Assembly: GCF_006861775.1 (NCBI RefSeq)
Contig: NZ_VDGG01000001.1
Span: forward strand, 1 to 64,000
Direction of reading: 5' to 3'
Length of the DNA stretch: 64,000 nucleotides
Source: Psychrobacillus soli
GTDB lineage: Bacteria; Bacillota; Bacilli; Bacillales_A; Planococcaceae
The notes beneath the pieces were generated by a model. That model saw nothing but the letters and a program-made list of their open reading frames with translations. It was not told where the DNA came from and made no database searches. Made by a program: the position numbers and the translations under genes. Of this stretch, positions 7,778 through 17,720 are shown one piece after another; positions within the stretch are counted from its first letter, which is position 1, and each line of letters begins with the position of its first letter.

Positions 7778-9031
7778 TTACGCCAATCGACCAGAGTATT
7801 GTTTTTTTATAAAAATAACAAAAAAGCTTGCTAATAAACAGAAAACTCCTGCCATAAGAAAGGCCCCAGTATAAGAGTTAAAAAATTGATAAATAAGCCC
7901 TCCTCCATAAGCTGCAGCTGCTGCACCTACCTGATGAGCTGCAAAAATCCATCCATAAATGACACCACTTTGCTTGACGCCAAAAATTTGTCTAGAGATA
8001 CTAATCGTTGGTGGCACAGTAGCAATCCAATCTAATCCATAAAATACGGAAAAAACAAATAGTAAAGTCATGTTCCCTTCCTTTAATGCATAAGGAAGTA
8101 GTACAAGGGAGGTCCCCCTTAAAGCATAGTAGGTAAATAATAGCCAACGATTATCAAAACGATCCGATAGCCAACCAGATAAAGTAGTCCCGATCAAATT
8201 GAATAATCCCATAAACGAAAGAAGCGAAGCCGCTGTAACCAACGGAACACCAAAACTAATACAATATGAAACAAAATGCGTACCAAATAAACCATTCGTG
8301 GAAAAACCACAAATAAAGAAACTACCTGCTAATAACCAAAATTCCTTCATTTTTATCGCTTTCAGCAAACCTTTGAATGCAATTACAATAGGATTTTCTT
8401 TTGGCCCTTCCTCATTCTCTTCTATTTCTTCTTCCAGCCCATATCGAAGAAGTCCAACATCCTTTGGGCTGTTTTTCATAAAGAAAAAGATGATGATTAA
8501 CATAATAATACTCAAACTCAAAATTAATCCCATTGCTGGGCGCCATGAATAATTTTGGATAATAGACGCCAAGACGGGAAGTAAAATTAGCTGCCCTGTC
8601 GCTGTACTTGCGGTTAAAATTCCTACTGCAAGACCTCTTCTTTTTTCAAACCAATGATTCGCCACATACGGACTTAATACAGTTAAAAAGAGACTAGATC
8701 CTAGCCCAATAATGACTCCCCAAATAATGATTAACTGCCACGCTTGCTGCATAATGAAAGTGAGTAGCATACCGGCCAGCAAAGTGGCCATAGAAATCAT
8801 CATCATTTTCCGTAAACCCATCACATTAAGTAATGCCGCCATAAATGGTCCAGAGATGCCATATAAAAACAAACTAATCGCAAAGGCTATCGCAATAACC
8901 GATCGATCCCAGCCAAACTCACTTTCGAAAGGAGTGATGAAAACCCCTGATGATGACATCGTAATTCCCGCTACAATAATGGAGAAAAATGTTACAGCAA
9001 GAATAAACCAACCATAGTGTACACGTTTCAA
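7778..9031 (-). CDS. MFS transporter, monocarboxylate/oxalate-formate antiporter type
   Basis: A 417-residue major facilitator with 12 predicted membrane helices. It has the N-terminal signature HYGWFILAVTFFSIIVAGITMSSSGVF typical of the monocarboxylate/oxalate-formate branch, the loop GLRKMMMIS, and an acidic central loop (EEEIEENEEGPKE) between helices 6 and 7. The substrate is probably a small organic anion, which is an inference. Translation starts at TTG behind GAGGGG. It is divergent from the LysR gene across 137 bases, so that regulator likely controls it. Confidence 0.85.
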   Translation of the reverse strand: MKRVHYGWFILAVTFFSIIVAGITMSSSGVFITPFESEFGWDRSVIAIAFAISLFLYGISGPFMAALLNVMGLRKMMMISMATLLAGMLLTFIMQQAWQLIIIWGVIIGLGSSLFLTVLSPYVANHWFEKRRGLAVGILTASTATGQLILLPVLASIIQNYSWRPAMGLILSLSIIMLIIIFFFMKNSPKDVGLLRYGLEEEIEENEEGPKENPIVIAFKGLLKAIKMKEFWLLAGSFFICGFSTNGLFGTHFVSYCISFGVPLVTAASLLSFMGLFNLIGTTLSGWLSDRFDNRWLLFTYYALRGTSLVLLPYALKEGNMTLLFVFSVFYGLDWIATVPPTISISRQIFGVKQSGVIYGWIFAAHQVGAAAAAYGGGLIYQFFNSYTGAFLMAGVFCLLASFFVIFIKKQYSGRLA

Positions 9032-9168
9032 AACATTCCCCTCACTCTTTGGATACTTTTCTTAACAATAACCCATATTCAATTATCAGTAAAATTGAAA
9101 TTCATGAAGTTATCTATTGATATCTCTGATACTATTTAGTTAAGAATAAAATAAAAGTAGGTGAATTA

Positions 9169-10170
9169 ATGGAAATACGTCATTTTGTTACATTTAAAAA
9201 GGTCATTGAAACAGGAAGCTTCACTCAAGCTGCAGAGCATTTAGGTTACACTCAATCCACCGTGACTTCTCATATGCAGACGCTGGAAGAACATTTAGGT
9301 GCACCACTATTTGATCGGATGGGTCGGAAACTAAAATTGACCGATGTTGGCAAGAAGTTATTGCCTTATACACAAGATATTTTAGATACTTATGGTAAGA
9401 TCGAAAGTATTACTAGTGATGAAGAAGATATAAGAGGAGAGTTAAAGATTTCGGCTCCTGAATCCTTAACGGTATACCGGCTAGAACCAATACTAAGAGA
9501 ATATAGAAAGAAGTTTCCTCATGTAAGCATCAGTCTAAGTAACGCCACTTGCGGAGATAACAAAAGAGCAATACTTAGTGGCAGCGCAGATATTGCATTT
9601 CTTATGTTGCCCCAGTTGCAGGATGCAGATTTAATCATCCATACATTATTAGCCGAACCCATTGTCCTTGTCGGAAGCCCTGACTGTTCGCTGAATATTT
9701 TAGATGAAAGCTATGAAAATCAAAAGCTAAGCGAGTGTTTGATAGTGAACGAGGAAGAATGTAGTTATCGAAAGATGTTTGAAGAATATCTTGGAGACCG
9801 GGGAATCATACCTTCCCACACGATGAAACTTTGGAGTGTCGAAGCGATGAAACGTTGCGTAATGAGTGGTCTAGGTATTGCTTGTCTACCTTTAACAACA
9901 GTAAATGAAGAAGTCAAGGAAGGGAAGTTGAAAGTTATTCCTTGTGATGGGGACTTTTATCCAATTTGCTCTCAAGTTGCTTATCACAAAAACAAGTGGA
10001 TTTCCCCTGCTCTAGCAATGTTTATCGATATTACGTTGAAACATGCAAGAGATTGGTCAAGTTTGAATCCAATAAATGGCTTAGGGCAACAGATCCCTCA
10101 TAGAAAGCAACCAATTCTTAAAATAGCAAGTTTCCAAAACATCGAAAAATCACCACTTCCCGGGATATGA
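9169..10170 (+). CDS. LysR family transcriptional regulator
   Basis: A 333-residue LysR-type regulator. The winged HTH lies in residues 1-60 (MEIRHFVTFKKVIETGSFTQAAEHLGYTQSTVTSHMQTLE), followed by a periplasmic-binding-protein-like effector domain. It is about 35 residues longer than usual because of a basic C-terminal extension. The last codons and the stop lie inside the hairpin that terminates the converging alcohol dehydrogenase transcript. Start ATG follows TAGGTGA. Divergence from the MFS gene suggests local control of transport; the effector is unknown. Confidence 0.9.
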   Translation: MEIRHFVTFKKVIETGSFTQAAEHLGYTQSTVTSHMQTLEEHLGAPLFDRMGRKLKLTDVGKKLLPYTQDILDTYGKIESITSDEEDIRGELKISAPESLTVYRLEPILREYRKKFPHVSISLSNATCGDNKRAILSGSADIAFLMLPQLQDADLIIHTLLAEPIVLVGSPDCSLNILDESYENQKLSECLIVNEEECSYRKMFEEYLGDRGIIPSHTMKLWSVEAMKRCVMSGLGIACLPLTTVNEEVKEGKLKVIPCDGDFYPICSQVAYHKNKWISPALAMFIDITLKHARDWSSLNPINGLGQQIPHRKQPILKIASFQNIEKSPLPGI

Positions 10171-10183
10171 GAAGTGGTGATTT
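10147..10183 (-). terminator. terminator of the Fe-ADH gene, overlapping the lysR stop
   Basis: A perfect 13-bp stem (AAATCACCACTTC/GAAGTGGTGATTT) has the lysR TGA in its loop. On the minus strand it is followed by five T residues and comes 10 bases after the alcohol dehydrogenase stop codon. Confidence 0.85.
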
Positions 10184-10192
10184 CTGTAGAAA

Positions 10193-11353
10193 TTAATTAG
10201 AGTAAGCCTGTTCGAGAATTTGTAAATAATCAGCAGATGTAATGGAACGAACATTACTCGGTGTTGAGCTGTTCTGTACCGCCAATTCCACGATCCGTGG
10301 GAAATCTTCCTCCCGTACACCCGGCAAGTCTTTTAACTTAGGAATCTCAAGTTCCTCTGTGAAGGATGTTATCCCTTCTATGAGTTTTTCGACAGCCATT
10401 TCTTCTGTGTCCGAATCCTTTGCAAATTTCATATATCGTGCCAGTGTTGCATGCATTTGTTTGTTTTCCACTGCGTTGAATCGTAACACATGTGGCAAGA
10501 AGACCGCATTAGCTACACCATGAGGAGTGTCGTAAAGCCCACCTAGCGCTTCCGCTAAACAATGAACTGCTGCCACATCCGCAGAACCAAAACACAATCC
10601 AGCAAGTAAGCTACCTTCTAACATGTCGTGACGAGCCTCTTCATTTTGTCCATCTCGGAAAGCAATAGGTAACGCGGAAACAATCGTTTGCATAGCTTTA
10701 GCACCAAGGGCTTGTGAAATAGGATTTGTTACTTTACATGTGTATCCTTCAATTGCGTGAACTAATGCATCTACGCCAGTTGCAGCGGTAACAGTAGATG
10801 GAACACTGAATGTTAATGCAGGATCAAGCACAGCCAAGATTGGTCTCAAGGAAGCATGTTTGAGCGTCATCTTTCGATGGGTTGATATCTCTGTAATAAC
10901 AGCGGAGCGAGTCACTTCTGACCCCGTACCTGCTGTCGTTGGGATACAAATAATTGGTGCAATATTAGTGTATGGGCGTAAACCGTCCGCATAGTCAGTG
11001 GGTGTCCCACCATTTGGTCCACACAGTGCAATGGTTTTTCCTGTATCCATAGCACTTCCACCGCCAATAGCAATTACAGCATCCGCAACAAAATCACGAA
11101 ATATCTCTGCACCTGCTAAGCAATCTGTATCTCGAGGATTTTGTTGAATGGAATCAAATAAATATGTACGATAACCAGATGACTCAAGGGCACTCTTAAT
11201 CGGCTCAACTAGTCCAGCGCGAACGACACCAGGATCACTCACAATCAGAATTGACGAGCCAATTTCGTGGGATTGCAACATTTCCGGCAGTTGCCTTGCC
11301 TTCCCCATCCCCATTTGAATATGGGTAGAGCAATAATAGTTATAAGACTTCAT
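10193..11353 (-). CDS. iron-containing alcohol dehydrogenase
   Basis: A 386-residue group III (Fe) alcohol dehydrogenase. It has the NAD motif GGGSAMDTGK (about residue 98), PTTAGTGSEVT, and the metal-site segments DALVHAIEG, AVHCLAEALG and TPHGVANA. Such enzymes interconvert primary alcohols and aldehydes with NAD(H); the substrate is not predictable. ATG follows AGGAGGGG. The gene is a single unit ending in the terminator inside the lysR tail. A short relic of a related gene lies at 20488-20575. Confidence 0.9.
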   Translation of the reverse strand: MKSYNYYCSTHIQMGMGKARQLPEMLQSHEIGSSILIVSDPGVVRAGLVEPIKSALESSGYRTYLFDSIQQNPRDTDCLAGAEIFRDFVADAVIAIGGGSAMDTGKTIALCGPNGGTPTDYADGLRPYTNIAPIICIPTTAGTGSEVTRSAVITEISTHRKMTLKHASLRPILAVLDPALTFSVPSTVTAATGVDALVHAIEGYTCKVTNPISQALGAKAMQTIVSALPIAFRDGQNEEARHDMLEGSLLAGLCFGSADVAAVHCLAEALGGLYDTPHGVANAVFLPHVLRFNAVENKQMHATLARYMKFAKDSDTEEMAVEKLIEGITSFTEELEIPKLKDLPGVREEDFPRIVELAVQNSSTPSNVRSITSADYLQILEQAYSN

Positions 11354-11545
11354 TTATACCCCTCCTATTTTATAGAACTAACTTTATGATACATGTAGTA
11401 GAGCAATCATTATAGATAATTTTTCAGATTATTTAAATTTGTATAATATTATATAGAGATTAACTGGCACTCTTCGCAAATAAAATGACCATGATATGAT
11501 AGAAGCTTTATCAACCTAGCGTTCAATACAATATGGAATAGATAT

Positions 11546-11590
11546 AAAAAAAACGACCTTTCAACATTAAAATGTGTTGGAGGTCGTTTT
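11546..11590 (-). terminator. terminator of the potABCD-like/ldh unit
   Basis: A strong stem-loop (AAACGACCT..AGGTCGTTT outer arms, AACATT/AATGTGTT inner arms) is followed by eight T residues on the minus strand, about 60 bases after the lactate dehydrogenase stop. Confidence 0.85.
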
Positions 11591-11653
11591 CCAATAAATG
11601 TTGCATAGCAGAATGTGTATATTTGTTTTTAACTTCGAACAATATCAATCAAC

Positions 11654-12613
11654 CTATTTGGTGTTGCCGATAAATACTTGTTCCATTACAGCCTTCAAAA
11701 TATTAATGGATGCTGCTAATTTTTCTTTTTCATCTGTATTTAAGTCAATTTCCATAATTTCTCGCAAGCCCTGCCTGTTTATAATCGATGGCACACCTAC
11801 ATAAATATCATGATGTCCATATTCGCCATCCAAGTATGCTGACACTGGTAGAATGATATTTTCATTTTTAAGAATAGCTTTTGTTAGTTTGGCTAATCCA
11901 ATACCAATTCCATAATATGTCGACCCCTTGCGCTCTGCAATATGAATTGCTGCATCACGTACATTTACAACAATATTTTCGATATCCTTCCTATTATAAT
12001 TGCTATCAGAATTTACAATATCCAATAATAATTTGCCGCCAATAGTTGTAGTGCTCAATGCAGCTAACTGTGAGTCGCCGTGTTCGCCAATTACATACCC
12101 ATTAATATTTCTTACGTCCACATTAAAATACTCACCTAGCATAAATAGATATCTAGCTGTATCTAATAACGTTCCAGAACCAATAATTCTTTCTTTCGGA
12201 AGTCCTGAAAACTTCCATGTTGCATAAGTGATGATATCTACTGGATTTGTTGCAATAATAAAAATTCCATCAAAACCAGATTCCATCACCTTTTCAACAA
12301 TAGTCTTGACTATCTTCGTGTTTTTTTCAACAACCGTTAATCGAGTTTCCTCTTCACTTTGACTTACTCCAGCAGTGATGCATACTATATCTGCATCTTT
12401 ACAATCACGATATTCTCCCTGCCAAACTTTCGTAGAGGAGGGAGAAAAAAGTTTGCCATGGTTTAAATCCATAGCCTCTCCTTCTGCCTTCTCCCTATTC
12501 ATATCAATTAGTACCAGTTCTTCCGTTATAGCTTGATTAACTAAAGCATATGCGTAACTTGAACCAACAAATCCTGTTCCTATTACTGCAACTCTATTAA
12601 CTTTATTAGCCAT
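11654..12613 (-). CDS. ldh: L-lactate dehydrogenase family protein
   Basis: A 319-residue NAD-dependent L-2-hydroxyacid dehydrogenase. It shows the Rossmann motif IGTGFVG (11-17), the substrate-loop residues Gln85 and Arg91 in [10 protein letters not shown], and the catalytic His178 in GEHGDSQ. Gln at the specificity position favours lactate over malate. The loop differs from the usual NQKPGETR, so another small 2-oxo acid is possible. ATG follows GGGGGA. It is the last gene of a leftward unit with the ABC transporter genes, 50 bases behind the permease gene. That is an unusual place for a fermentative ldh and suggests a catabolic role in metabolising the imported compound. Confidence 0.88.
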   Translation of the reverse strand: MANKVNRVAVIGTGFVGSSYAYALVNQAITEELVLIDMNREKAEGEAMDLNHGKLFSPSSTKVWQGEYRDCKDADIVCITAGVSQSEEETRLTVVEKNTKIVKTIVEKVMESGFDGIFIIATNPVDIITYATWKFSGLPKERIIGSGTLLDTARYLFMLGEYFNVDVRNINGYVIGEHGDSQLAALSTTTIGGKLLLDIVNSDSNYNRKDIENIVVNVRDAAIHIAERKGSTYYGIGIGLAKLTKAILKNENIILPVSAYLDGEYGHHDIYVGVPSIINRQGLREIMEIDLNTDEKEKLAASINILKAVMEQVFIGNTK

Positions 12614-12663
12614 ATATTTCCCCCATTAATTGTTCTAACAACCTTTTGCTTCTTATATTCCAA

Positions 12664-13446
12664 TTATTGGAATTTCCTTTTAAGACGTGCTTTACGTGCA
12701 GAAACCAGTTCTTGTGATACAAATAATGAAATAGTTAATACAATGAGAATCGTTGAAACTGCCGCCATCGTCGGGTCCACTTGAATGCGTAGGTTTTCCC
12801 ACATAGCAATCGGTAATGTTTTTGTCTTTGAACCAGCCAAAAACATAGTTACAACTACTTCATCTAAGGAAATGATAAAAGCAAATAAAGCTCCTGATAA
12901 AACTCCAGGTCGTATCAAAGGGAGAGTTACTTTAAAAAAAGCTCCTATAGGGGTGGACCCTAGTCCCAAAGCTGCCCATTCTAGATTACGGTCCATTCCT
13001 TTTAAACTAGCTGTTACAGTTACAAAAACAACGGGAATAGCTAAAACTGAATGTGCCAAAATCAAGCCGATAAAACTATTTGTCAAATTTAGCGGAGCAA
13101 ATGAATGATAGAGAGCAACCCCGGTAATAATTACTGGAATAATCATCGGTGCCACCATTAAAGTCATAAACAGCTTTTTTCCCCAAAAGTTTAATCTAGT
13201 AACAGTAAGTGAAGCCATAATTCCTAAAATAGTCGCTAAAATGGAAGTAAACAAAGCAACGAAAAGGCTACGCAACAAACCAATTACCCATTCTTGATTA
13301 TTAAAGAAACTAGCGTACCATTTTAACGAGTAACCAGGCGGTGGAAATTCAAAAAAACTAGAGGAAGAAAAGGACATAGGTATAACCACCAAGATAGGTG
13401 AAATTAAGACAATAATAATAAGTCCTACTGTTATTCTAAGCCACAT
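12664..13446 (-). CDS. ABC transporter permease, spermidine/putrescine type (PotC-like)
   Basis: A 260-residue inner-membrane permease with six predicted helices. The EAA loop is seen as EWAALGLGSTPIGAFFKVTLPLIRPG. It belongs to the PotC/opine-polyamine family and should pair with the PotB-like protein. Its start lies 1 base after the upstream stop, and its AGGAG lies inside the end of the previous gene, so translation is coupled. Confidence 0.88.
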   Translation of the reverse strand: MWLRITVGLIIIVLISPILVVIPMSFSSSSFFEFPPPGYSLKWYASFFNNQEWVIGLLRSLFVALFTSILATILGIMASLTVTRLNFWGKKLFMTLMVAPMIIPVIITGVALYHSFAPLNLTNSFIGLILAHSVLAIPVVFVTVTASLKGMDRNLEWAALGLGSTPIGAFFKVTLPLIRPGVLSGALFAFIISLDEVVVTMFLAGSKTKTLPIAMWENLRIQVDPTMAAVSTILIVLTISLFVSQELVSARKARLKRKFQ

Positions 13447-13447
13447 C

Positions 13448-14350
13448 TTATTCCAACTCCTTTAATACCGGGTTTTTTCCTGTTAACAAGAGCGCTATAA
13501 ATAACAAAATCAAAGTTGCCATAAATAGTACGAGGGCTAATGCCGAAGCCAAATGCCAATTCAACGTTGTATTAATATTACTTTCTATCAACATAGAGAT
13601 CATAGTTGTTTTGGATCCGCCCAATAATGCCGGTGTTATGAAGTATCCTATTCCCATTACAAACACGAGCAGAGAACCGGAAAGAACGCCTGGAATAGAC
13701 AATGGTAAAAAAACCTGTGTAAAAGCTTTCCATGGACGTGCTCCCATGCTTTGTGCAGCTAGAAGTAATTTTTGATCAATTCCTTCCATAACAGAATAAA
13801 GGCTTAACACCATGTATGGAAGAAGTATATGAGTCATAGCAATGACTACTCCAGTCGTATTGTAGATAAGTTCAAGTGGTTGATCAATAATCCCCATTTC
13901 CATTAGAATCATATTAATAACCCCGTTCTTACGCAGTAAAATCGACCAAGCAAATGTTCGAACTAGCAAACTTATCCAAAAAGGAATCAAAACAGAGGCT
14001 AATATAATCTTCTTCCATAACTTAGATGTTGTTCTGACTAACATATAAGCAAGAGGATATGCGACAATTAACGAAAAAAATGTAACAAGAAGGGCTATTT
14101 TTAGCGTTACCCATAGCACTTTCAGATAAATATCCGTTGAAAAAATATGACGAAAATACTCTAATGTAAATCCATCTTCATTAAATAAACTCAGTTTGAA
14201 AAAATCCGCCATGGAAAAAACCATTAAAATCATAATGTATCCCAATGGAATAATTAAAAGAAGCCATTGTAACCCCGAGATTCTTGCTAACCGATGGGAA
14301 AAAGATACCTGCTGAGCAAGTATCCTTGGTTCTTTTTTCACTTCAATCAT
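13448..14350 (-). CDS. ABC transporter permease, spermidine/putrescine type (PotB-like)
   Basis: A 300-residue permease with six to seven predicted helices and an EAA loop LLAAQSMGARPWKAFTQVFLPLSIPG. Length and organisation match PotB-like permeases. The start ATG is preceded by GGGGGTG. It lies 16 bases after the binding-protein gene, in one unit with it. Confidence 0.88.
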   Translation of the reverse strand: MIEVKKEPRILAQQVSFSHRLARISGLQWLLLIIPLGYIMILMVFSMADFFKLSLFNEDGFTLEYFRHIFSTDIYLKVLWVTLKIALLVTFFSLIVAYPLAYMLVRTTSKLWKKIILASVLIPFWISLLVRTFAWSILLRKNGVINMILMEMGIIDQPLELIYNTTGVVIAMTHILLPYMVLSLYSVMEGIDQKLLLAAQSMGARPWKAFTQVFLPLSIPGVLSGSLLVFVMGIGYFITPALLGGSKTTMISMLIESNINTTLNWHLASALALVLFMATLILLFIALLLTGKNPVLKELE

Positions 14351-14366
14351 ATCTACACCCCCATTA

Positions 14367-15422
14367 CTACTCTAGCAGCCACTGTTGAAAACGTTCGTTC
14401 ACTTTGTCATAGTTTTCAACCCACCATCCGCTATTCACAAAAATTTGTTGTTCCTGTTGCTCAGAAGATAGACCCAAACGATTTATCGATTCCTCAGATA
14501 ACAAAGGGATTGCATCCGTATTTGCCGGTCCATTATCGTATTGAGAAGAAAGACCCGCCTGTTGCTCTGGTGCAAGAGTGAATGCTATAAATTTCATTGC
14601 CAACTCTTTGTTTGGAGCGCCTTTTGGTACCGCCCAAGAGTTAGACATCATAAATCCTTGATTAAAATCTACTTTTACCGGTGCTCCTTGATCGGCTGCT
14701 ACCGTGATACGACCACTCCAAGCACTTGTTAGTGGAACTTCGTTCGTTGCAAGAAGTTCTGGTGGTTGAGCTCCAGCAGTCCACCAAACTTTTATATCAT
14801 CTTTTAGTTCATCTAGTTTTGCAAAGGCACGATCAACATCTAAAGGGTATAAATTTGCTGGGTCTACACCGTCAGCAAGAAGCGCAGCCTCTAGTGTCCA
14901 CATAGGATCTTTGTATAACCCACGTGGACCAGGAAACTTTTCAGTGTCCCAAAAGTCAGCCCAATTTTTAGGTTGTTGATCTGCCGGAAAAGCTTCCGTA
15001 TTATAAGCGATTACCGTTGAAAACATATTTTCTGGTACTCCATAATCGTGTACAAGCTCTTCCGGTAGACCTTCCGTACTAATCACGTTAAAGTCTAACT
15101 TTTCAAGAAGCCCTTCCTCCCCACCACGAATTGCAAAGTCGTTACCAACGCTGACAACATCCCATTCAACATTTCCACTTTGTACCATAGCCTTTAATTT
15201 ACCAATATCAGGTGGTGTTACGACAGTAACTTTGACGCCATGTTCTTTTTCAAATGGTTCAAACGAAACTTTCTTATGGACTTCCGTATATGGACCTCCC
15301 CAATCTACAACAACTAGCTCTTTATTTTTTTTATCCGAATCACCACTTGCTTCTCCACCACAACCTGCAACGATAAGTGCTACTAGAAATGCAACCAACA
15401 ATAATCCTAATTTTTTTGGCAT
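14367..15422 (-). CDS. extracellular solute-binding lipoprotein, PotD type
   Basis: A 351-residue lipoprotein with a lipobox at LIVAGCGG (Cys about residue 21). It has the fold and motifs of spermidine/putrescine-type binding proteins: LVVVDWGGPYTEVHKKVSFEPFEKEHGVKV, VEWDVVSVG and NWADFWDTEKFPGPRG. It captures the substrate outside the cell for the two permeases. The family also binds opines, amino alcohols and other small cationic or zwitterionic compounds, so spermidine should not be assumed. Confidence 0.9.
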   Translation of the reverse strand: MPKKLGLLLVAFLVALIVAGCGGEASGDSDKKNKELVVVDWGGPYTEVHKKVSFEPFEKEHGVKVTVVTPPDIGKLKAMVQSGNVEWDVVSVGNDFAIRGGEEGLLEKLDFNVISTEGLPEELVHDYGVPENMFSTVIAYNTEAFPADQQPKNWADFWDTEKFPGPRGLYKDPMWTLEAALLADGVDPANLYPLDVDRAFAKLDELKDDIKVWWTAGAQPPELLATNEVPLTSAWSGRITVAADQGAPVKVDFNQGFMMSNSWAVPKGAPNKELAMKFIAFTLAPEQQAGLSSQYDNGPANTDAIPLLSEESINRLGLSSEQQEQQIFVNSGWWVENYDKVNERFQQWLLE

Positions 15423-15462
15423 GTAACTATCCCACTCTTTCTCTAGTTTCTATTTTTAATAG

Positions 15463-16563
15463 TTATATAGTTGTTTCATCAGGAATTAAACATGCATCCT
15501 TACTATTCCAACCTAAGAGAATCTCTTCACCTTTTACAATCATTTCAGACATGTGTGCAGGAATTTTCGCCATGATTTCTTCTCCTGTATCCATCTTTGT
15601 CTTTATATTTATTGCTTCTCCTACATAAATGGTTTCTAATACTCTCACTCGAATCGTATTGTGGAACTGGGTTTGATCTCTGGCAATCTGAATATTTTCT
15701 GGACGAAGACCAATAAGCATTGACTTATTCTTCATTTCTTTTGAAGCGTCTTTGTTCATTTCTATATGAACGCTCATGTCCTCATTCACCTTAACCATCG
15801 CATTTCCATCTATTACGCTTACAACCTGCCCTTTTATCAAGTTGATTTCACCGATAAATTCTGCAACAAAGCGATTTTTAGGTTGTTTATATAACATTTC
15901 AGGGCTATCAACCTGTTCAATTCTTCCTTTATTCATCACGCAAATTTTATCAGACATCGTTAATGCTTCTTCTTGGTCATGCGTTACACTGACTGTAGTA
16001 ATACCAACATGTTCTTGAATTTGCTTTATCTCTAACTGCATCTGTTTGCGTAATTGCTTATCTAATGCGCCAAGGGGTTCGTCCAAAAGAAGCAGTGGTG
16101 GATTGAAGACAATTGCTCTGGCCAAAGCTACTCGTTGTTGCTGCCCTCCACTAAGCTGCTCTGGATATCTCTGTGCATATTCTTCGAGATGAATAAGTTT
16201 AAGAATACTTTCCACTTTCTGTTTAACTTCTTCCTTGGCCATTTTACGAAGAGAAAGCGGATAAGCAATATTATCGAAAACAGTCATATGCGGAAAAAGA
16301 GCGTAATTTTGAAATAACATACCTATTTGTCGTTCATAAGGCTTTTTGTTCGAAATATCTTGATGGTTCAACATAATAGATCCGTTGCTTAATTGTTCAA
16401 ATCCAGCTATTAACTTTAGTAAAGAGGTTTTTCCTGAACCACTGGGCCCTAGTATTGTGAGAAATTCTCCTTGATTCACAGTCAAATTTACATCGTCCAC
16501 TGCTTTAAATTTCTTATAATATTTTGTTGCATTCACAACCGATAAACTGTTGCCTAATGTCAT
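15463..16563 (-). CDS. ABC transporter ATP-binding protein, PotA type
   Basis: A 366-residue ATPase with Walker A GPSGSGKT (39-46), signature LSGGQQQR (137-144), Walker B LLLLDEP (157-163) and the H-loop in VSVTHDQEEAL. A C-terminal TOBE-type domain with GLRPENIQIA follows. AGGAGG supports the ATG. It is the first gene of the leftward transporter unit, behind a consensus promoter at 16737-16765. Confidence 0.92.
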   Translation of the reverse strand: MTLGNSLSVVNATKYYKKFKAVDDVNLTVNQGEFLTILGPSGSGKTSLLKLIAGFEQLSNGSIMLNHQDISNKKPYERQIGMLFQNYALFPHMTVFDNIAYPLSLRKMAKEEVKQKVESILKLIHLEEYAQRYPEQLSGGQQQRVALARAIVFNPPLLLLDEPLGALDKQLRKQMQLEIKQIQEHVGITTVSVTHDQEEALTMSDKICVMNKGRIEQVDSPEMLYKQPKNRFVAEFIGEINLIKGQVVSVIDGNAMVKVNEDMSVHIEMNKDASKEMKNKSMLIGLRPENIQIARDQTQFHNTIRVRVLETIYVGEAINIKTKMDTGEEIMAKIPAHMSEMIVKGEEILLGWNSKDACLIPDETTI

Positions 16564-16692
16564 ACATGTACCTCCTGTCTGTGTAATACAAATTTAATTT
16601 AACTAATTGGATTTTTATTAACTCAAATTCTATTAATATGTCACCCTAACTTCTTAAACAAACTCCACCCCTACGATTTTCCCTATCACCCT

Positions 16693-16728
16693 TTCCACCT
16701 AGTGAAATTTAATTCTTGCTAGTGGGAA
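16693..16728 (-). promoter_or_regulatory. imperfect inverted repeat, candidate operator
   Basis: Two 10-base arms, TTCCACCTAG and CTAGTGGGAA (8 of 10 positions complementary, 16-base spacer), lie directly downstream of the predicted transcription start of the transporter unit. A repressor bound here would block transcription. The divergent IclR regulator is the natural candidate, which is an inference. Confidence 0.4.
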
Positions 16729-16736
16729 CTGTTTCT

Positions 16737-16765
16737 AATATAATTAAAATTAAATTTATTGTCAA
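16737..16765 (-). promoter_or_regulatory. sigma-A promoter of the potABCD-like/ldh unit
   Basis: On the minus strand a perfect -35 TTGACA and a -10 TATATT are separated by exactly 17 bases. They lie about 175 bases upstream of the potA-like start, in the intergenic region shared with the IclR gene. Confidence 0.75.
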
Positions 16766-16956
16766 TTCATTTTATTTTGAATATTTTAACTTTTATAAGT
16801 GTTGTTAATGTTTATTTTGTAAAAAACTAATTAAGGATACCCTTTACTACAAATAATTACTTGCATTGTGTAACAGAAAATAATAAGTACAATTTATAAC
16901 TATTTATCTATCTGCTGTTATTAGTTTTTTATCCATGAAAAAAAGGAGGTTTTTGT

Positions 16957-17694
16957 ATGCAATCTATAGATCGAGCTCTAAAAATAATAAAAGTATTGAT
17001 CAAACACGATCCGAACAGATTTTTCTCGATTACGGAAATAGCGAAAGAATGTGACCTTCCTACCAGTTCCATACATCGTATCCTTAAAGCGATGATTAAA
17101 CATGAAATGATACAACAAGATCCACAACACAAGCAGTATGGACTCGGTACCTTATGGCTTGAATATGGTCTAATCGTTTATGACACGCTAGATTATGTAA
17201 GCTTATTACGACCAGAATTGGAAAACTTAATGCGGAATGTGGATGCAACTGTGTATTTAAGCAAACCAATTGGAAAAGAATCTATTATCATTGAACGAAT
17301 CGACTGTGTAAATCAAACGATTCGTGCCCATGACAAACTCGGCAATAGGACACCTTTACATATAGGAGCAGCTAATTTAACTATGTTGGCGCACATGCCA
17401 TCAAATGATGTAGAGAAATTACTAAAGGAAGTAATAGAAGATTCAGAGAGAGCAGCATTCAATGAGCTTTTAGACAAAATAAGAATGAATGGTTACGAAT
17501 TAAATCAGGATGATCGAAATGACGGTATTTATACTATAGCAGCACCTGTACTTAATAATTCCGGAGGAGTTGTTGGTGCTGTCAGTATTAAAATAAATAT
17601 TTCCAACTTACCAGAGGAGAAATTGAAAACAATAATTGAGGAGGTAGTAAGTACAGGGAATAAAATTTCGTGGAAAATGAGTTATCAAAACTAA
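16957..17694 (+). CDS. IclR family transcriptional regulator
   Basis: A 245-residue IclR-type regulator. The N-terminal winged HTH (RALKIIKVLIKH...ITEIAKECDLPTSSIHRILKAMIKHEMI) is followed by the effector domain with DATVYLSKPIGKES and a C-terminal AAPVLNNSGGVVGAVSI segment. AGGAGG precedes the ATG. It is divergent from the transporter unit and 26 bases upstream of the aminotransferase gene. It probably regulates both, with a metabolite of the pathway as effector. Confidence 0.92.
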   Translation: MQSIDRALKIIKVLIKHDPNRFFSITEIAKECDLPTSSIHRILKAMIKHEMIQQDPQHKQYGLGTLWLEYGLIVYDTLDYVSLLRPELENLMRNVDATVYLSKPIGKESIIIERIDCVNQTIRAHDKLGNRTPLHIGAANLTMLAHMPSNDVEKLLKEVIEDSERAAFNELLDKIRMNGYELNQDDRNDGIYTIAAPVLNNSGGVVGAVSIKINISNLPEEKLKTIIEEVVSTGNKISWKMSYQN

Positions 17695-17720
17695 TTTAAC
17701 TTCAGAAGGGATAAGATAAA

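Noticed and set aside
11465-11478. TGGCAC followed by TTCGCA, resembling a sigma-54 promoter
   Set aside because: The spacing between GG and GC is two bases too short and no rightward gene follows.
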